Counted from the stretch's first letter, positions 52,988-62,507 are shown. The stretch is DNA of 64,000 bases from JBCDHN01 sp965224535 (GCA_965224535.1 CBDCZR010000029.1:62001-126000); one strand, 5' to 3'. Numbers and translations are program-made. Notes: generated by a model from the sequence alone, not told the origin.

Positions 52988-54385
52988 TCATTTTGCGGCC
53001 AAAACCGCCTTCAGCGTTGCCGCCAACGCTTCGTCCTGATCCGGGAAGACGGTGCGCAGGTCGATTTTGAAGCAATCTTCCGCAGTGTAGCCCATCACCG
53101 GTGGGTCGCCCTTGCGCAGGCGTTCGGCCAATTGCGCCAAGCTCGATTTTTTCGGCCGAATGTCGAGCGTAAGCGAGGGAATCTCGGCTTTCGGCATGGT
53201 TCCGCCGCCGCAACGGGCGATGCCCTGGCCGATGCTGACAACGCCGAGTTTTGCCAGCGGTTTGAGGAGTTTTTCGGCGCGTGGGCGCAAATCGTCCACC
53301 GTCTCGGCGAGCATGCGCGTTAGCGGCAAATTGGGGACGGAATCGCCGGTTTGGCTCAAATACTCGCCCACCACGCTTTGTAAGCCGGTGAGGATGAGCT
53401 TGTCGCAGCGCAAAGCCCGGAAAAACGGCTCTTTTTTCAGCCCGGCGACCAAATCGGCTCGTCCGGCGATGATTCCGGCCTGCGGACCGCCAAACAGCTT
53501 GTCGCCGCTGACGCAAACCAGATCCACGCCCTTGGCCAACACCTCGGCCGCGGTCGGTTCGTGCGGAATGGGCGCCAACGCGTCGGTTTGGACCATGGCG
53601 CCGCTGCCGAGGTCCTCGACCACGGGAATGCCGAATTTTCGGCCCAATTCGACCAAATCCTCGGTTCCGGGCTCGTCGGTGAAGCCCTCGATGTAAAAAT
53701 TGGAGCGGTGGACCTTGAGGAGCATCCCGGTTTCCGGCCCGATGGCGCGCTCGTAGTCGCGAAGCGCGGTTTTGTTGGTCGCGCCGACTTCGCGCAGGAC
53801 GGCTCCGCTTGTCTCCATGATCTCCGGGACGCGAAAACCGCCGCCAATTTCGACCAACTCGCCGCGGGAAATCACCACCTCGTTGCGCTCGCCGTTGGCC
53901 AGGTGTTTGAGGATCAAAATCAGCGCTGAGGCGCAATTATTCGCCACCGTCGCTGCTTCAGCCTCGCAGAGCAGGGCCAGGCAGCGCTCCAGGTAGCCGC
54001 CGCGTTTTCCGCGCTCGCCGCTTTCCAGGTTCAGCTCCAGGTTGCTGTAGCCGACGCCGATGTCGCGAATGGCCTGCGCGGCGCCCGAACTGAGCGGCGA
54101 GCGGCCCAAATTCGTGTGGATCATCACGCCTGTGCCGTTGATGACCGGCTGCAAGCGGGAACGGTGCAGCGCCTTCAGTTTTTTGCGAAGTTGGGCCACG
54201 ATTTCGCCAAATTCGCCCGCCTCGGCCTGATTTTCGCGCACGTTTTCGCGCAACGCGCTGATTTCCTCGCGAACCACCTGGGTGACGAGCGGCCGCGGCA
54301 AATTCGGCAGCGAATCGTCGTTTTCCAGCGCGTTGAGCACCTTTTCAACAGCGGGAATTTGGCTCATGGGGTTGGTTTTGGACAT
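52988..54385 (-). CDS. selA: L-seryl-tRNA(Sec) selenium transferase
   Basis: Converts seryl-tRNA(Sec) to selenocysteinyl-tRNA(Sec). ATG 54385 (MSKTNPMSQIPAVEKVLNAL) or ATG 54367 is the start; the open frame extending to 54985 is non-coding there and overlaps the CPBP gene. N-terminal IPAVEKVLNA..LPRPLVTQVVRE is family-typical, as are NGTGVMIHTNLGRSPLS, ERGKRGGYLE, ISRGELVEIGGGFRVPEIM, and K296 in VSGDKLFGGPQAGII for PLP. The 465 aa match the bacterial SelA length. The organism should therefore carry selB, selC and at least one selenoprotein outside this window. Confidence 0.96.
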   Translation of the reverse strand: MSKTNPMSQIPAVEKVLNALENDDSLPNLPRPLVTQVVREEISALRENVRENQAEAGEFGEIVAQLRKKLKALHRSRLQPVINGTGVMIHTNLGRSPLSSGAAQAIRDIGVGYSNLELNLESGERGKRGGYLERCLALLCEAEAATVANNCASALILILKHLANGERNEVVISRGELVEIGGGFRVPEIMETSGAVLREVGATNKTALRDYERAIGPETGMLLKVHRSNFYIEGFTDEPGTEDLVELGRKFGIPVVEDLGSGAMVQTDALAPIPHEPTAAEVLAKGVDLVCVSGDKLFGGPQAGIIAGRADLVAGLKKEPFFRALRCDKLILTGLQSVVGEYLSQTGDSVPNLPLTRMLAETVDDLRPRAEKLLKPLAKLGVVSIGQGIARCGGGTMPKAEIPSLTLDIRPKKSSLAQLAERLRKGDPPVMGYTAEDCFKIDLRTVFPDQDEALAATLKAVLAAK

Positions 54386-54429
54386 GGGACCGAAAATTGG
54401 AGCCTGGAAGTTGGAATTTCCACGGAATT

Positions 54430-55131
54430 TCAACGAATGAGCGTCCAGCCGACCCAGAAGATGCCCAAATCCACCAGCATGTGGCTGATCCAGCAGCCCA
54501 GCAGGGTTCCGGTGCGCTGATACAAATAGCTCCAAATCATCCCACCCACGGCCACCAGCGTCCCGAGCAAAATCGCCAGCCACGGGGTGAAAAAGACCCA
54601 AACGATGACGTAATGATGCGCGGCAAAGGCGAAACCGGCAATGACGTGAGAGGCAAATCCGGGCACGAATCGGCGCGCCTGGCCCCAAGCGAACCAGCGC
54701 CAGTAATACTCCTCCAGCGCGGCGTGAATGCTCGAAATGAGGAGCGCGGCCACCAGAAAATTGCGGTCGAAGCCCAGTTGGCTGACTCGATCCGCGATCG
54801 CGTCCGAGCCGGCGCGCACCACATCGCCCAGCGGCGTTTCCATAAGCCACAGCATGCTGCCGACGATGATGACGCCGGTTTGCAAGCCTAACAACAGCGA
54901 CCAGCCGAGAAGCTTTTTCTCCGGCCCGGGACGCGATTCGCCCGGCCGCCGCGGGACGAGCCAAAAGAAGCAAATCAGCGGCCAAACCAGCAAAACGGCC
55001 TTGGAAAATCCGTAGCCGGCACGGGCCAACGTAGGCTGATCCGCGACCACGAAGTAAGCCAGGTTCGCCAACAGCGGAAACACCAGGCCGACCCCGATCA
55101 TGGCGCGTTGTCCGATGGATAGCGGCTTCAT
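54430..55131 (-). CDS. CPBP-family intramembrane metalloprotease
   Basis: 233 aa, about seven hydrophobic helices. The metal-binding glutamate pair is in ALEEYYWRWF (EExxxR), with HHYVIVWVFF as the second motif (FxxxH) and SHMLVDLGIF as the third. This is the ABI/CAAX-like family related to Rce1; in bacteria substrates are mostly unknown. ATG 55131 (MKPLSIGQRAM). Divergent from the sulfatase gene, with starts 63 bp apart. Confidence 0.88.
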   Translation of the reverse strand: MKPLSIGQRAMIGVGLVFPLLANLAYFVVADQPTLARAGYGFSKAVLLVWPLICFFWLVPRRPGESRPGPEKKLLGWSLLLGLQTGVIIVGSMLWLMETPLGDVVRAGSDAIADRVSQLGFDRNFLVAALLISSIHAALEEYYWRWFAWGQARRFVPGFASHVIAGFAFAAHHYVIVWVFFTPWLAILLGTLVAVGGMIWSYLYQRTGTLLGCWISHMLVDLGIFWVGWTLIR

Positions 55132-55194
55132 TTTGGCGCGAAATTGGCCGAAAAAAGCCGCGGCGTCACCTCAAAACCAAGGTTAGATGGCACG

Positions 55195-56622
55195 GTGACC
55201 AAACTTACTTCCGCGCTACTCCTCAGTTTACTCGGGCCCCTCTTGTTCGCGTCCGCAACCGCTGCCGAGCGCCCTAACATCGTGTTCGTCTTCGCCGACG
55301 ACTGGGGTTGGGGCGATTTGAGCTGCCACGGCCATCCCTACGTCAAAACTCCGAACATCGACCGCCTCGCCGCCGAGGGCACGGATTTCCATCGCTTCAC
55401 CGTCGCCAGCGGCGTTTGTTCGCCCAGCCGCACCGCGGTGATGACGGGCCACTTTCCGGCGCGCTACAACATCGACGGTCACTTTGCCTGGGTGCCCAGC
55501 AATGCTAAGCGCGGCATGCCGGATTGGCTCGATCCCAAGGCGCCGCTGCTGCCTCGCATTCTGCAAAACGCCGGCTACGCCACCGCGCATTACGGCAAGT
55601 GGCACCTGGCCAACGACATGATCCCGGATTCGCCGTTGCCCAGCGAATATGGCTACGACGACTACGGCGCGTTCAACTGCGCGGGGGAGCAAATGCCGTG
55701 GCACGAGGATTCCGGGCGCGCTTCCGCGTTCATGCGGGAGGCGGCCGGCGCCGGGAAGCCGTTTTTCATCAATCTGTGGCTTCACGAGCCCCACACGCCG
55801 TTCCACACCGTGCCGCGCTACGAATGGCGCTTCCGGCACCTGGAATCGCGGGAGGACCAAATTTACGCTTCGGTTTTGTCCCACGCCGACGACCGGGTGG
55901 GTGAAGTGTTAGGGACGATCGACGAGCTTGAAATCGCGGACAACACCCTGGTTGTTTTCAGCTCCGACAACGGTCCCGCCCGCGCTGCCGGGCCCACGGA
56001 ATTGAAGCTGAGCTACGATACGGCCACGGGCGCCGGATGGGGCATCGCCGCGGCCAAAGGCGTCACCGCGGGGCGCAAAGGCTACAAAGCCGCCCTGTTT
56101 GAGGGCGGGATCAACGTGCCATTCATCGTGCGTTGGCCGGGAAAAATCGCCGCCGGCCGAGTTGACGGCCAGTCGCTCATTTCGGCCGTCGATTTGCTGC
56201 CGACGTTCTGCGCACTGGCCGGCGCACAATTGCCCGCGGGCTACCAACCGGACGGCGTGAGCCAGGTTTCCGCGCTGTTGGGCAAAACTGCGCCGATTCG
56301 GCAAAAACCGCTGTTTTGGAAGTCGCTAGCCCCCTGGCCACCGCCAAAAACGCGCCCGGATCACTGGGTTTCCTGGGCGATCGTGGACCAAACCTGGAAA
56401 TTGGTGACCAATCGCGACGGCAGCCACGTAGAACTCTACGATTTGGCCAAGGATCCCTACGAAAAGAACGATTTGCGCGAGGCCAAGCCGGAGGTGGTGA
56501 GCCTGTTAGAGCAAAAACTCGCCACCTGGAAGGAAACGCTCCCAGCCAAGCCGACGGGCGATGTGTTTAGCGCCGGGCGCTCGCGGGCGGGAAGAAGGGA
56601 CGCAAGGGACCCAAGCGACTAA
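55195..56622 (+). CDS. Secreted type I sulfatase (second copy)
   Basis: 475 aa from GTG 55195 (a TTG at 55144 is in frame). Signal MTKLTSALLLSLLGPLLFAS, cleaved near ATAAERP. Motifs: FVFADDWGWGDLSCHG (metal Asp pair), C75-S-P-S-R (formylglycine site), YGKWHLAND, VFSSDNGPARAAG and VRWPGKIAAG. It differs from the sulfatase at 18781, so a different substrate class is likely. The last residues (AGRRDARDPSD) and the TAA are encoded by an AAGGGACGCAAGGGACCC repeat phrase, so the original C-terminus may have been lost. Confidence 0.94.
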   Translation: MTKLTSALLLSLLGPLLFASATAAERPNIVFVFADDWGWGDLSCHGHPYVKTPNIDRLAAEGTDFHRFTVASGVCSPSRTAVMTGHFPARYNIDGHFAWVPSNAKRGMPDWLDPKAPLLPRILQNAGYATAHYGKWHLANDMIPDSPLPSEYGYDDYGAFNCAGEQMPWHEDSGRASAFMREAAGAGKPFFINLWLHEPHTPFHTVPRYEWRFRHLESREDQIYASVLSHADDRVGEVLGTIDELEIADNTLVVFSSDNGPARAAGPTELKLSYDTATGAGWGIAAAKGVTAGRKGYKAALFEGGINVPFIVRWPGKIAAGRVDGQSLISAVDLLPTFCALAGAQLPAGYQPDGVSQVSALLGKTAPIRQKPLFWKSLAPWPPPKTRPDHWVSWAIVDQTWKLVTNRDGSHVELYDLAKDPYEKNDLREAKPEVVSLLEQKLATWKETLPAKPTGDVFSAGRSRAGRRDARDPSD

Positions 56623-56630
56623 AAGGACGC
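56594..56630. repeat. Dispersed AAGGGACG/AAGGGACC phrase over the sulfatase stop codon
   Basis: AAGGGACGCAAGGGACCCAA, followed by GCGACTAAAAGGACGC, is in the same family as 4848-4928 and 33146-33178. It contains the sulfatase TAA at 56620-56622. Confidence 0.5.
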
Positions 56631-56690
56631 CTCTGGGCCACGACGTCCGCGAGAACGGGACGCCAATGCCGGCGTTACTGGCTTTAACTC

Positions 56691-58274
56691 GTGGTCAAAG
56701 TGAGGCCTCGCATCTTTATCTCCACCGTCAGCGCGGAATTCGCCAGCACCCGCCAACTCATCGCCAACATCCTCACCCGCTTGGGCTACGATCCGGTTTG
56801 GCAGGACATCTTCGGCACGGAGCCGGGCGATTTGCGCGATATCCTGCGGGGGAAGATCGACTCCTGCCAGGGGCTCATTCACCTGGCAGGCCACGCCTAT
56901 GGCTTCGAGCCGCTGAGTCCCGATCCCGACTTCGGCCGCTGCTCCTACACCCAGTTCGAGTTCCTCTACGCCAAGGAAAAGGGCCTCAAAACCTGGCTCT
57001 TCTTACCCGGCGACGACTGCCCGCGCGATACTCCGCTCGAGCAACTCGACCTGCCGGAACAGCCTCAAGGAGAGGCGACACTCTTGTCGCCCGCGGATGC
57101 CCAGGCTAATGCCGGCGACAAGAGTGTCGCCGCTCCTTGGGCCCTCGAATACCAGCAAGAGCGTCGCCAACTCCAGGCCGCCTACCGCGCCAAGCTCCAG
57201 GCCGATGCCGCCCACCCCGGTCACCTCCGCCACGAGCCCGCCAACGGCGAGCAGCTCGAATTGGCCGTGGAGCGGCTTAACGACGACTTCGCCAAACTGC
57301 GGGAGGAGTTCCAGGATTGGCAGCAGGACGTCTCCACCACCCAAAAGCGCCAAACCAACGTCCTCGGCCGCGTCCTTGCCATCGTCGTCACCCTCCTCAT
57401 CCTCGGCGCAGGAGCGTTCCTCTACCTCAAGCACCGCACCCACCTCCTACCCGGCCAAGTTGCCGAAATCACCGCCGAATCCTGCGAACTGACCCGCCAG
57501 AAGATCCGCGCTCACCTGGAAGAAGCCAGCCAGCGCGCCCTGACCCGCGATTTGGCCGAGGCTCAATACACCTGGCAAGAGCGCGAGCGCCTCAAAAACG
57601 CCGCCGACGCCGCCCACGCCGAGCGCCTCAGCCGCATCGACGCCCTGGCCGAAGACTTCGCCCGGCTCGAAGGCAGCGACCAGGCCGGCGCCGACTTCGA
57701 CGAGCTGACCCGCATCATCGCCGATCAAGGCGTGGAAGAAGCCCTCGCCTGGCTGGAGAGCCGCCGCGGCGGGATTTTGCAAGCCGTCCAGCGCGACCTC
57801 GCCGCCGCCGAAGCCCAATTCCAGGCCAACCAGGCCGCCGCGCGCCAAAAGCTGCAAACCCTGCTCAAAGGCGCCCAACTCGCCCAATCCGAAGGCGAGG
57901 AAGCCCGCGCCGAAAGCCTCTACCGCGACGTCATCGCCGCCGATCCGCGGTGGGGCCAGGCGCGGTATCGTTTCGTGGATTTCCTCCTCAAAACCAAGGG
58001 CCCCCGCCGCCAAACCCACGCCACCCTGGCCGAAGCCGAGGCCGTTTTCCGCGAGGCGGAGGCATTGGCGCGGGCGTTGGTGGAGCAGGCCAGCCAGGAC
58101 CCAACCGTAGCGCGGACATCCTTGTCCGCGCCACCGGATTCGCCCGATGCCCCCGATCTGGCCGACTACCAGCGCGAACTCTCTGTCGCCCACAACCTCC
58201 TGGGCGATATCGCGGTGAAACGCGGGGATTTGGAGGAGGCGGCCCGGCGATTTGGGGAGAGGTCGGCGATTTGA
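56691..58274 (+). CDS. DUF4062 domain, membrane helix and TPR-like protein, 3' end frameshifted
   Basis: 527 aa from GTG 56691. Residues 5-110 are a DUF4062 domain (PRIFISTVSAEFASTRQLIA, DSCQGLIHLAGHAYGFEP, YTQFEFLYAKEKGLKTWLFL), a TIR-like alpha/beta fold found at the N-terminus of many NTPase and repeat proteins in conflict systems. A membrane helix lies at about 228-245 (VLAIVVTLLILGAGAFLYL), followed by coiled and TPR-like helices to the end. The frame ends at a TGA (58272) in the middle of a TPR (GDLEEAARRFGE); the continuing repeat is in another frame to 58441. The DNA around residues 128-147 is a palindromic insert. The truncated protein may still be made. Any role in defence is unproven. 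Confidence 0.7.
   Translation: MVKVRPRIFISTVSAEFASTRQLIANILTRLGYDPVWQDIFGTEPGDLRDILRGKIDSCQGLIHLAGHAYGFEPLSPDPDFGRCSYTQFEFLYAKEKGLKTWLFLPGDDCPRDTPLEQLDLPEQPQGEATLLSPADAQANAGDKSVAAPWALEYQQERRQLQAAYRAKLQADAAHPGHLRHEPANGEQLELAVERLNDDFAKLREEFQDWQQDVSTTQKRQTNVLGRVLAIVVTLLILGAGAFLYLKHRTHLLPGQVAEITAESCELTRQKIRAHLEEASQRALTRDLAEAQYTWQERERLKNAADAAHAERLSRIDALAEDFARLEGSDQAGADFDELTRIIADQGVEEALAWLESRRGGILQAVQRDLAAAEAQFQANQAAARQKLQTLLKGAQLAQSEGEEARAESLYRDVIAADPRWGQARYRFVDFLLKTKGPRRQTHATLAEAEAVFREAEALARALVEQASQDPTVARTSLSAPPDSPDAPDLADYQRELSVAHNLLGDIAVKRGDLEEAARRFGERSAI
57074..57131. repeat. 18-bp inverted repeat inserted in the DUF4062 gene
   Basis: GGCGACACTCTTGTCGCC (57074-57091) and its reverse complement GGCGACAAGAGTGTCGCC (57114-57131) surround a 22-bp spacer. 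It encodes EATLLSPADAQANAGDKSVA in a region that varies in such proteins. A REP-like insertion that kept the frame open. Confidence 0.75.
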
Positions 58275-58441
58275 CCGGGAAGCGGGAGCGCTGGGCGGAG
58301 GCGTTGGGGTATTTCCAGCAGGCCAAGGCGATCTGCGAGAAGCTAGTGGCGAAGGACCCGAGCAATGCGAGGTGGCAGAACGATTTGCGGTTCATCACGC
58401 AGCTGGTGGAGCAGACGCGGGCGAAGGTGGAGGCGCGGTAA
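58250..58441 (+). pseudogene. Out-of-frame end of the TPR region
   Basis: After the TGA of the main frame, the -1 frame continues a typical TPR unit: VGDLTGKRERWAEALGYFQQ followed by AKAICEKLVAKDPSNARWQN, ending QLVEQTRAKVEAR and a TAA at 58439-58441. The junction (RRFGE joined to VGDL) looks like an internal deletion between repeat units that changed the frame. The TAA is the first part of a palindromic repeat. Confidence 0.65.
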
Positions 58442-58541
58442 AACGGGACACCAGCCCGTTCCGCGCACGGCCGGCGGGAAGCTTGGCGCGCTGTCATCCG
58501 GGCACGTCGTCCGCAGGAACGGGCCGGAGACCCGTTTTACC
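58437..58541. repeat. 105-bp palindromic element with 29-30 bp arms
   Basis: GGTAAAACGGGACACCAGCC at 58437 and the complementary GGAGACCCGTTTTACC ending at 58541 are the ends of two arms pairing over about 30 bp (58437-58466 with 58513-58541) with a few mismatches. It begins on the stop codon of the DUF4062/TPR remnant. The DNA from 58542 to 58658 holds no gene. Confidence 0.75.
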
Positions 58542-58658
58542 AATCTTAGGCGTGAAAACAAATTCGGCGCAGCGGGTCATCGTTTTTCAGGCAATGATGC
58601 CGATGGCCGTGGTTGTCCAAAAATGACGCGTCGGAGCGAAACACAGCTCGACCGAACC

Positions 58659-61600
58659 TCAAGCAACCCCGTTCCCGTTGCTCAACCCGTAAGCCGGCTC
58701 CACTTCCTCGTTTTCCGGCGCTTTCGGCCCGTCCCCAGTGCTGAATTTCATCCCCAGCGTCTTCGAAATCCCGAATTCCTCCATCGACACGCCGTACATC
58801 ACATCGCAGCGGCTCATGGTGCGCTTGGAGTGGGTTACGATGATGAATTGGCTCTCGTTGATGAAGCGGTCGAGCACGCGGATGAAGCGCTCGATGTTGG
58901 CTTCGTCCAGGGGGGCGTCCAGCTCGTCCAACACGCAGAACGGGCTGGGTTTGACGCGGTAAATCGCGAAAAGAAGCGCCACCGCCGTCATGGATCGCTC
59001 GCCGCCGGAGAGCAGGCTGATGCTTTGCAGCTTTTTGCCCGGCGGCTTGGCGATGATCTCGATTCCGCACTCCAGCGGGTCGGTGTCGTCGAGCAAAACG
59101 AGGTTGGCTTGCGCGCCTTTACCGAAGAGTTCGGTGAACATTTCGCGGAAGTTTTTCGCCACTTGCTCGAAGGTCTCCGCGAACATGGCCTTGGTCGTTT
59201 TGTTGATTTTATCGATGACTTTGAGCAGCTCGTCTTTGGCGTTGGTAAGGTCGTCGTGCTGCTGAACCATGAGGTTGTAGCGCTCTTCCAACTCGTCGAA
59301 TTCGGCGATGGCGTCGAGGTTGACGGGGCCCATCGAATCGAGTTTGCGGCGCAGTTCGGTGGCGGCTTCGGCGATGAAGGGCCAGTCGGGCTGGGAGTCG
59401 CCGGGAATTTCCGCGGCTTCATCTCCAGATTCATCGGCTTGGCCGGAAACGTCCGATCCCACGGACTTCAGCTTCTTGCGCACCTCCTCTAACACGGCCA
59501 AAAGCGCGTGGGCGTCGGGCTCAAACGTGCTTAGCTCCACTTGGTAGCGTTGGCGCACGGTGTCGGTCAGGTTTTCCATGCGCAGCTCCAGTTGCGTCGA
59601 GCGAATTTCCTCCGCGCCGCGTTGTTCGGCCATTTTCGCCACTTGCTGACGCATGGTGACGAGCTTGGCCTCGCCTTGCTCGATTTCGCCTAACAAAGCG
59701 CCACGCTTCGTTTCCAGGTTAGCCCGATTTTCGTGCAAACCGGTGCATTCCTTGCCAAACGTCTCGATCTCGCCTCGCAGCGTTTCGTTTTCCCCGGCGT
59801 CGGCGCTGATTTTTTCGCGGTAACCGCTAACCTCTGCCTTGCGCCGCTCGATCGACTCCTCCAACTCGCGCAGCCGCGTGGACATGGGCGCGCGTTGTTC
59901 CTCCAAACTCTCCCGGGCGCGTTTTTCGACCGCCAACGCGGTTCTTAGCTCGTTGAGCAGGGCGTTGGACTCGTCCTCGCGTTCGCGAATCGCGCTCAAC
60001 CGGGCCTGAAGCTGGCCGGCGGCGGTTTCCAACGCGGAAATCGACTCCGCGGCGGCGCGTTTTTGCGTTTCCAGTTCGGTTTGTTGGGTTTGCGCGGATT
60101 CCATGCGCTTGGCCAGTTCGCTCTCTTCCCAAGTTAGGTTTTCCAGCTTGCTTTCGTGCGTTTGCACCTCGCGCTGGACGATGGCGAGCTGGCCTTCCAG
60201 CGTGGAAAGATCGACCTTCAGCTTTTGCAGACGGTCGCGATGCGCCTCGACTTCAACCTGCGATTCGGCGCAAAGATCGTCCAGCTCCGCGACCCGTTTT
60301 TGCGCCGTTTCCAGCTTTTTGCGCGCGGCTCGGGTTTGTTTCTCCAAGCCGCGAATTTCGCTCTGACGCTCCAAAATCGAGCCCGCGCCGGTTTCCTTGA
60401 ATCCGCCGGTCAGGACGCCTCCCGCGCTCAAAAACTCGCCGCCTTTCGTGGCGAAACCGACGCCGGACAATTCCCCGCGAAGCTCCAAGGCGCGGTCGAG
60501 ATTTTCGACGATCAGCACGTTGTGCAGCAGCGCTTGGACGACCGCGTGGACCTTGGCCTCGGCCTCCACCTTGTCCGCCGCCCAGCCTAACGCGCCGCCC
60601 GGGATGGTGAGCATCTGCACGTCGCCGCCGCTAACCAAAATGTTCTCCGGCACCAGAGACGCTTGGCCGATTTCGCCCTTGCGCAGGCTGTCCAGCATGC
60701 TCGTCGCCACCGTTGAGTCCGCGACGAGGACGGCTTGCAGGTGATGCCCTAACGCAGCCTCAATCGCAGGGATAAATTCGGCCTCCACCTGGATGAAATT
60801 CGCCATCACGCCGCGTACCGAGTTTTTGAAAAAATCCGGCTGATCCAGCCCCTTCAGCACCTCCTGCGTGCCGCGCTCGAATCCCTCGCCGTTGGCCACC
60901 AGTTGCTGCAAAGTCTCCAGCCGCGTCTGTTTTTCGGTGAGGTCGCGCGTTAGCTTCGCCTCCGACTCGCGCGCCTCCGCCAGGTCGCGCTGAGCTTCGG
61001 CCAGGCCGTCTTCCAGTTGCTTCAAACCCAGCTCCAACTCGCCGCGCTGCGTTTCCAGCTCCGCGCGGGATTTTTCCAGTTTCCCGGCTTCCTCAGCCTT
61101 GGCGGCGCGATCGGCCTGCACGCGGCTTAGCTCATCGGCTAGCTGAGCGATGCGTTGCTGGCTGGAAGTCATCGCGCTCAGCCCGTTTTCCAGTTGCGCG
61201 CCTAACGTGGCCACCAAACTCTCCGCTTTGCCCAAATTCGACCGGTTTTCGTTCAGCGCCGTCTCCGCGTTGGCGCGTTCGCGGCGAATTTCGTCGGTTT
61301 GCTCCATTTTTTGGCCCAAATCGGCCTCCTGCTTGCCAATTTGCTCCGCCATCGTCGTCAACGTCGCATCGGCGCTGCTCAGATCCGCCCGCTGCGTTTC
61401 CAGCTTCTCCAGGCTCCCGGCGATGTCGGTCTCGTTGCGCTCGATCAGTTGCGTCATCTCCTCACGCCGCTCCTCGTTGAACTGGATGCGGCTGTGCGCG
61501 TTCTGGATTTTTCCCTGAAATTCGGCCTCGCGCTGGCGCAAATCGCCGATCTGCCCCTCGATGGCTTGGAACGCCTCGCGGGTGTCATTGAGCCCCGCCT

Positions 61601-62396
61601 GGCCGCCCTCAATCTTCGCCTGAAGCTCGTCGTGATCCCGCCGCAGCGCCGCGATGCTGGTCAGCAACTCCTCGCGTTCCGCGCGCAATTCATCGAACTG
61701 CCGGTGGCTGTGATGGGTGTCTAACACGCGCACCTGTTCGGCTAATTTCGCATAACGCCTGGCCTTGGCAGCCTGGCGCTGAAGGCTGCCCATTTGGCGC
61801 TTCTGCTCCTCTAACACGTCGATAATTCGCACCAAATTCGCCTCCGTGTAGTCCAGCTTACGCAGGGCTTCTTTTTTCTGCTGCTTGTACTTGGTGATGC
61901 CGGCTGCTTCCTCAAAAACCTGGCGCCGATCCTCCGGCTTGGAACTGAGCAGCATGTCGATTTTTCCCTGCTCCATGATCGAGTAACTGGAGCGCCCGAT
62001 GCCGGTGTCCATGAACAGGTTGTTGATGTCCTTGAGCCGGCAGGGCTTGCCGTTGAGCAAGTATTCGCCCTTGCCGTCGCGATAGACCCGGCGGCCGACG
62101 CACACCTCGTTGAAATCGGTGCCTAACACATCCTCGCAATCGCCTAACGTGAGCAAAACTTCGGCCATGCCGAGTGGCTTGCGTTTGTCCGTGCCGTTGA
62201 AGATGACGTCCGCCATTTCGCCCCCGCGCAGCGCTTTTGCCGAGGTTTCGCCCAGCACCCAGCGCACCGCATCGACCACGTTCGACTTCCCGCACCCGTT
62301 CGGCCCAACCACGCCGGTTACACCGGGGTGGAACTCAAGCTTGGTGGGGTCGGCAAAGGATTTGAATCCGTTGAGCTGAAGGGAGCGCAGGAACAT
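58659..62396 (-). CDS. smc: Chromosome segregation protein SMC
   Basis: Full-length 1,245-aa SMC ATPase that compacts and segregates chromosomes with ScpA/ScpB. Head: MFLRSLQLNGFKSFADPTKL, Walker A GPNGCGKSNVVDAVRWVLGE (from about residue 31), Q-loop region IMEQGKIDMLL. Coiled coil at about 170-510, hinge at about 520-650 (NSVRGVMANFIQVEAEFIPA, TKGGEFLSAGGVLTGG), second coiled coil, then signature LLSGGERSMTAVALLFAIYR and Walker B VLDELDAPLDEAN. An acidic insertion is seen just before the C-terminal head at about 985-1010. ATG start at 62396. scpA and scpB are not in view. Confidence 0.97.
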   Translation of the reverse strand: MFLRSLQLNGFKSFADPTKLEFHPGVTGVVGPNGCGKSNVVDAVRWVLGETSAKALRGGEMADVIFNGTDKRKPLGMAEVLLTLGDCEDVLGTDFNEVCVGRRVYRDGKGEYLLNGKPCRLKDINNLFMDTGIGRSSYSIMEQGKIDMLLSSKPEDRRQVFEEAAGITKYKQQKKEALRKLDYTEANLVRIIDVLEEQKRQMGSLQRQAAKARRYAKLAEQVRVLDTHHSHRQFDELRAEREELLTSIAALRRDHDELQAKIEGGQAGLNDTREAFQAIEGQIGDLRQREAEFQGKIQNAHSRIQFNEERREEMTQLIERNETDIAGSLEKLETQRADLSSADATLTTMAEQIGKQEADLGQKMEQTDEIRRERANAETALNENRSNLGKAESLVATLGAQLENGLSAMTSSQQRIAQLADELSRVQADRAAKAEEAGKLEKSRAELETQRGELELGLKQLEDGLAEAQRDLAEARESEAKLTRDLTEKQTRLETLQQLVANGEGFERGTQEVLKGLDQPDFFKNSVRGVMANFIQVEAEFIPAIEAALGHHLQAVLVADSTVATSMLDSLRKGEIGQASLVPENILVSGGDVQMLTIPGGALGWAADKVEAEAKVHAVVQALLHNVLIVENLDRALELRGELSGVGFATKGGEFLSAGGVLTGGFKETGAGSILERQSEIRGLEKQTRAARKKLETAQKRVAELDDLCAESQVEVEAHRDRLQKLKVDLSTLEGQLAIVQREVQTHESKLENLTWEESELAKRMESAQTQQTELETQKRAAAESISALETAAGQLQARLSAIREREDESNALLNELRTALAVEKRARESLEEQRAPMSTRLRELEESIERRKAEVSGYREKISADAGENETLRGEIETFGKECTGLHENRANLETKRGALLGEIEQGEAKLVTMRQQVAKMAEQRGAEEIRSTQLELRMENLTDTVRQRYQVELSTFEPDAHALLAVLEEVRKKLKSVGSDVSGQADESGDEAAEIPGDSQPDWPFIAEAATELRRKLDSMGPVNLDAIAEFDELEERYNLMVQQHDDLTNAKDELLKVIDKINKTTKAMFAETFEQVAKNFREMFTELFGKGAQANLVLLDDTDPLECGIEIIAKPPGKKLQSISLLSGGERSMTAVALLFAIYRVKPSPFCVLDELDAPLDEANIERFIRVLDRFINESQFIIVTHSKRTMSRCDVMYGVSMEEFGISKTLGMKFSTGDGPKAPENEEVEPAYGLSNGNGVA

Positions 62397-62507
62397 TTCG
62401 GAGGGAGTGATCGCTCAGATAGGCTGAATATCAAGCGCGAATGAACATGGCCCCTTGCGACCCCGCCCAAACGTCCCGCTGGGCGATTTCTCACCCCTTC
62501 CCTTCGG

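Noticed and set aside
58250..58300. In-frame TGA (58272) as a selenocysteine codon, given selA nearby
   Set aside because: The frame after the TGA is not TPR-like, while the -1 frame is, so a frameshift explains it better.
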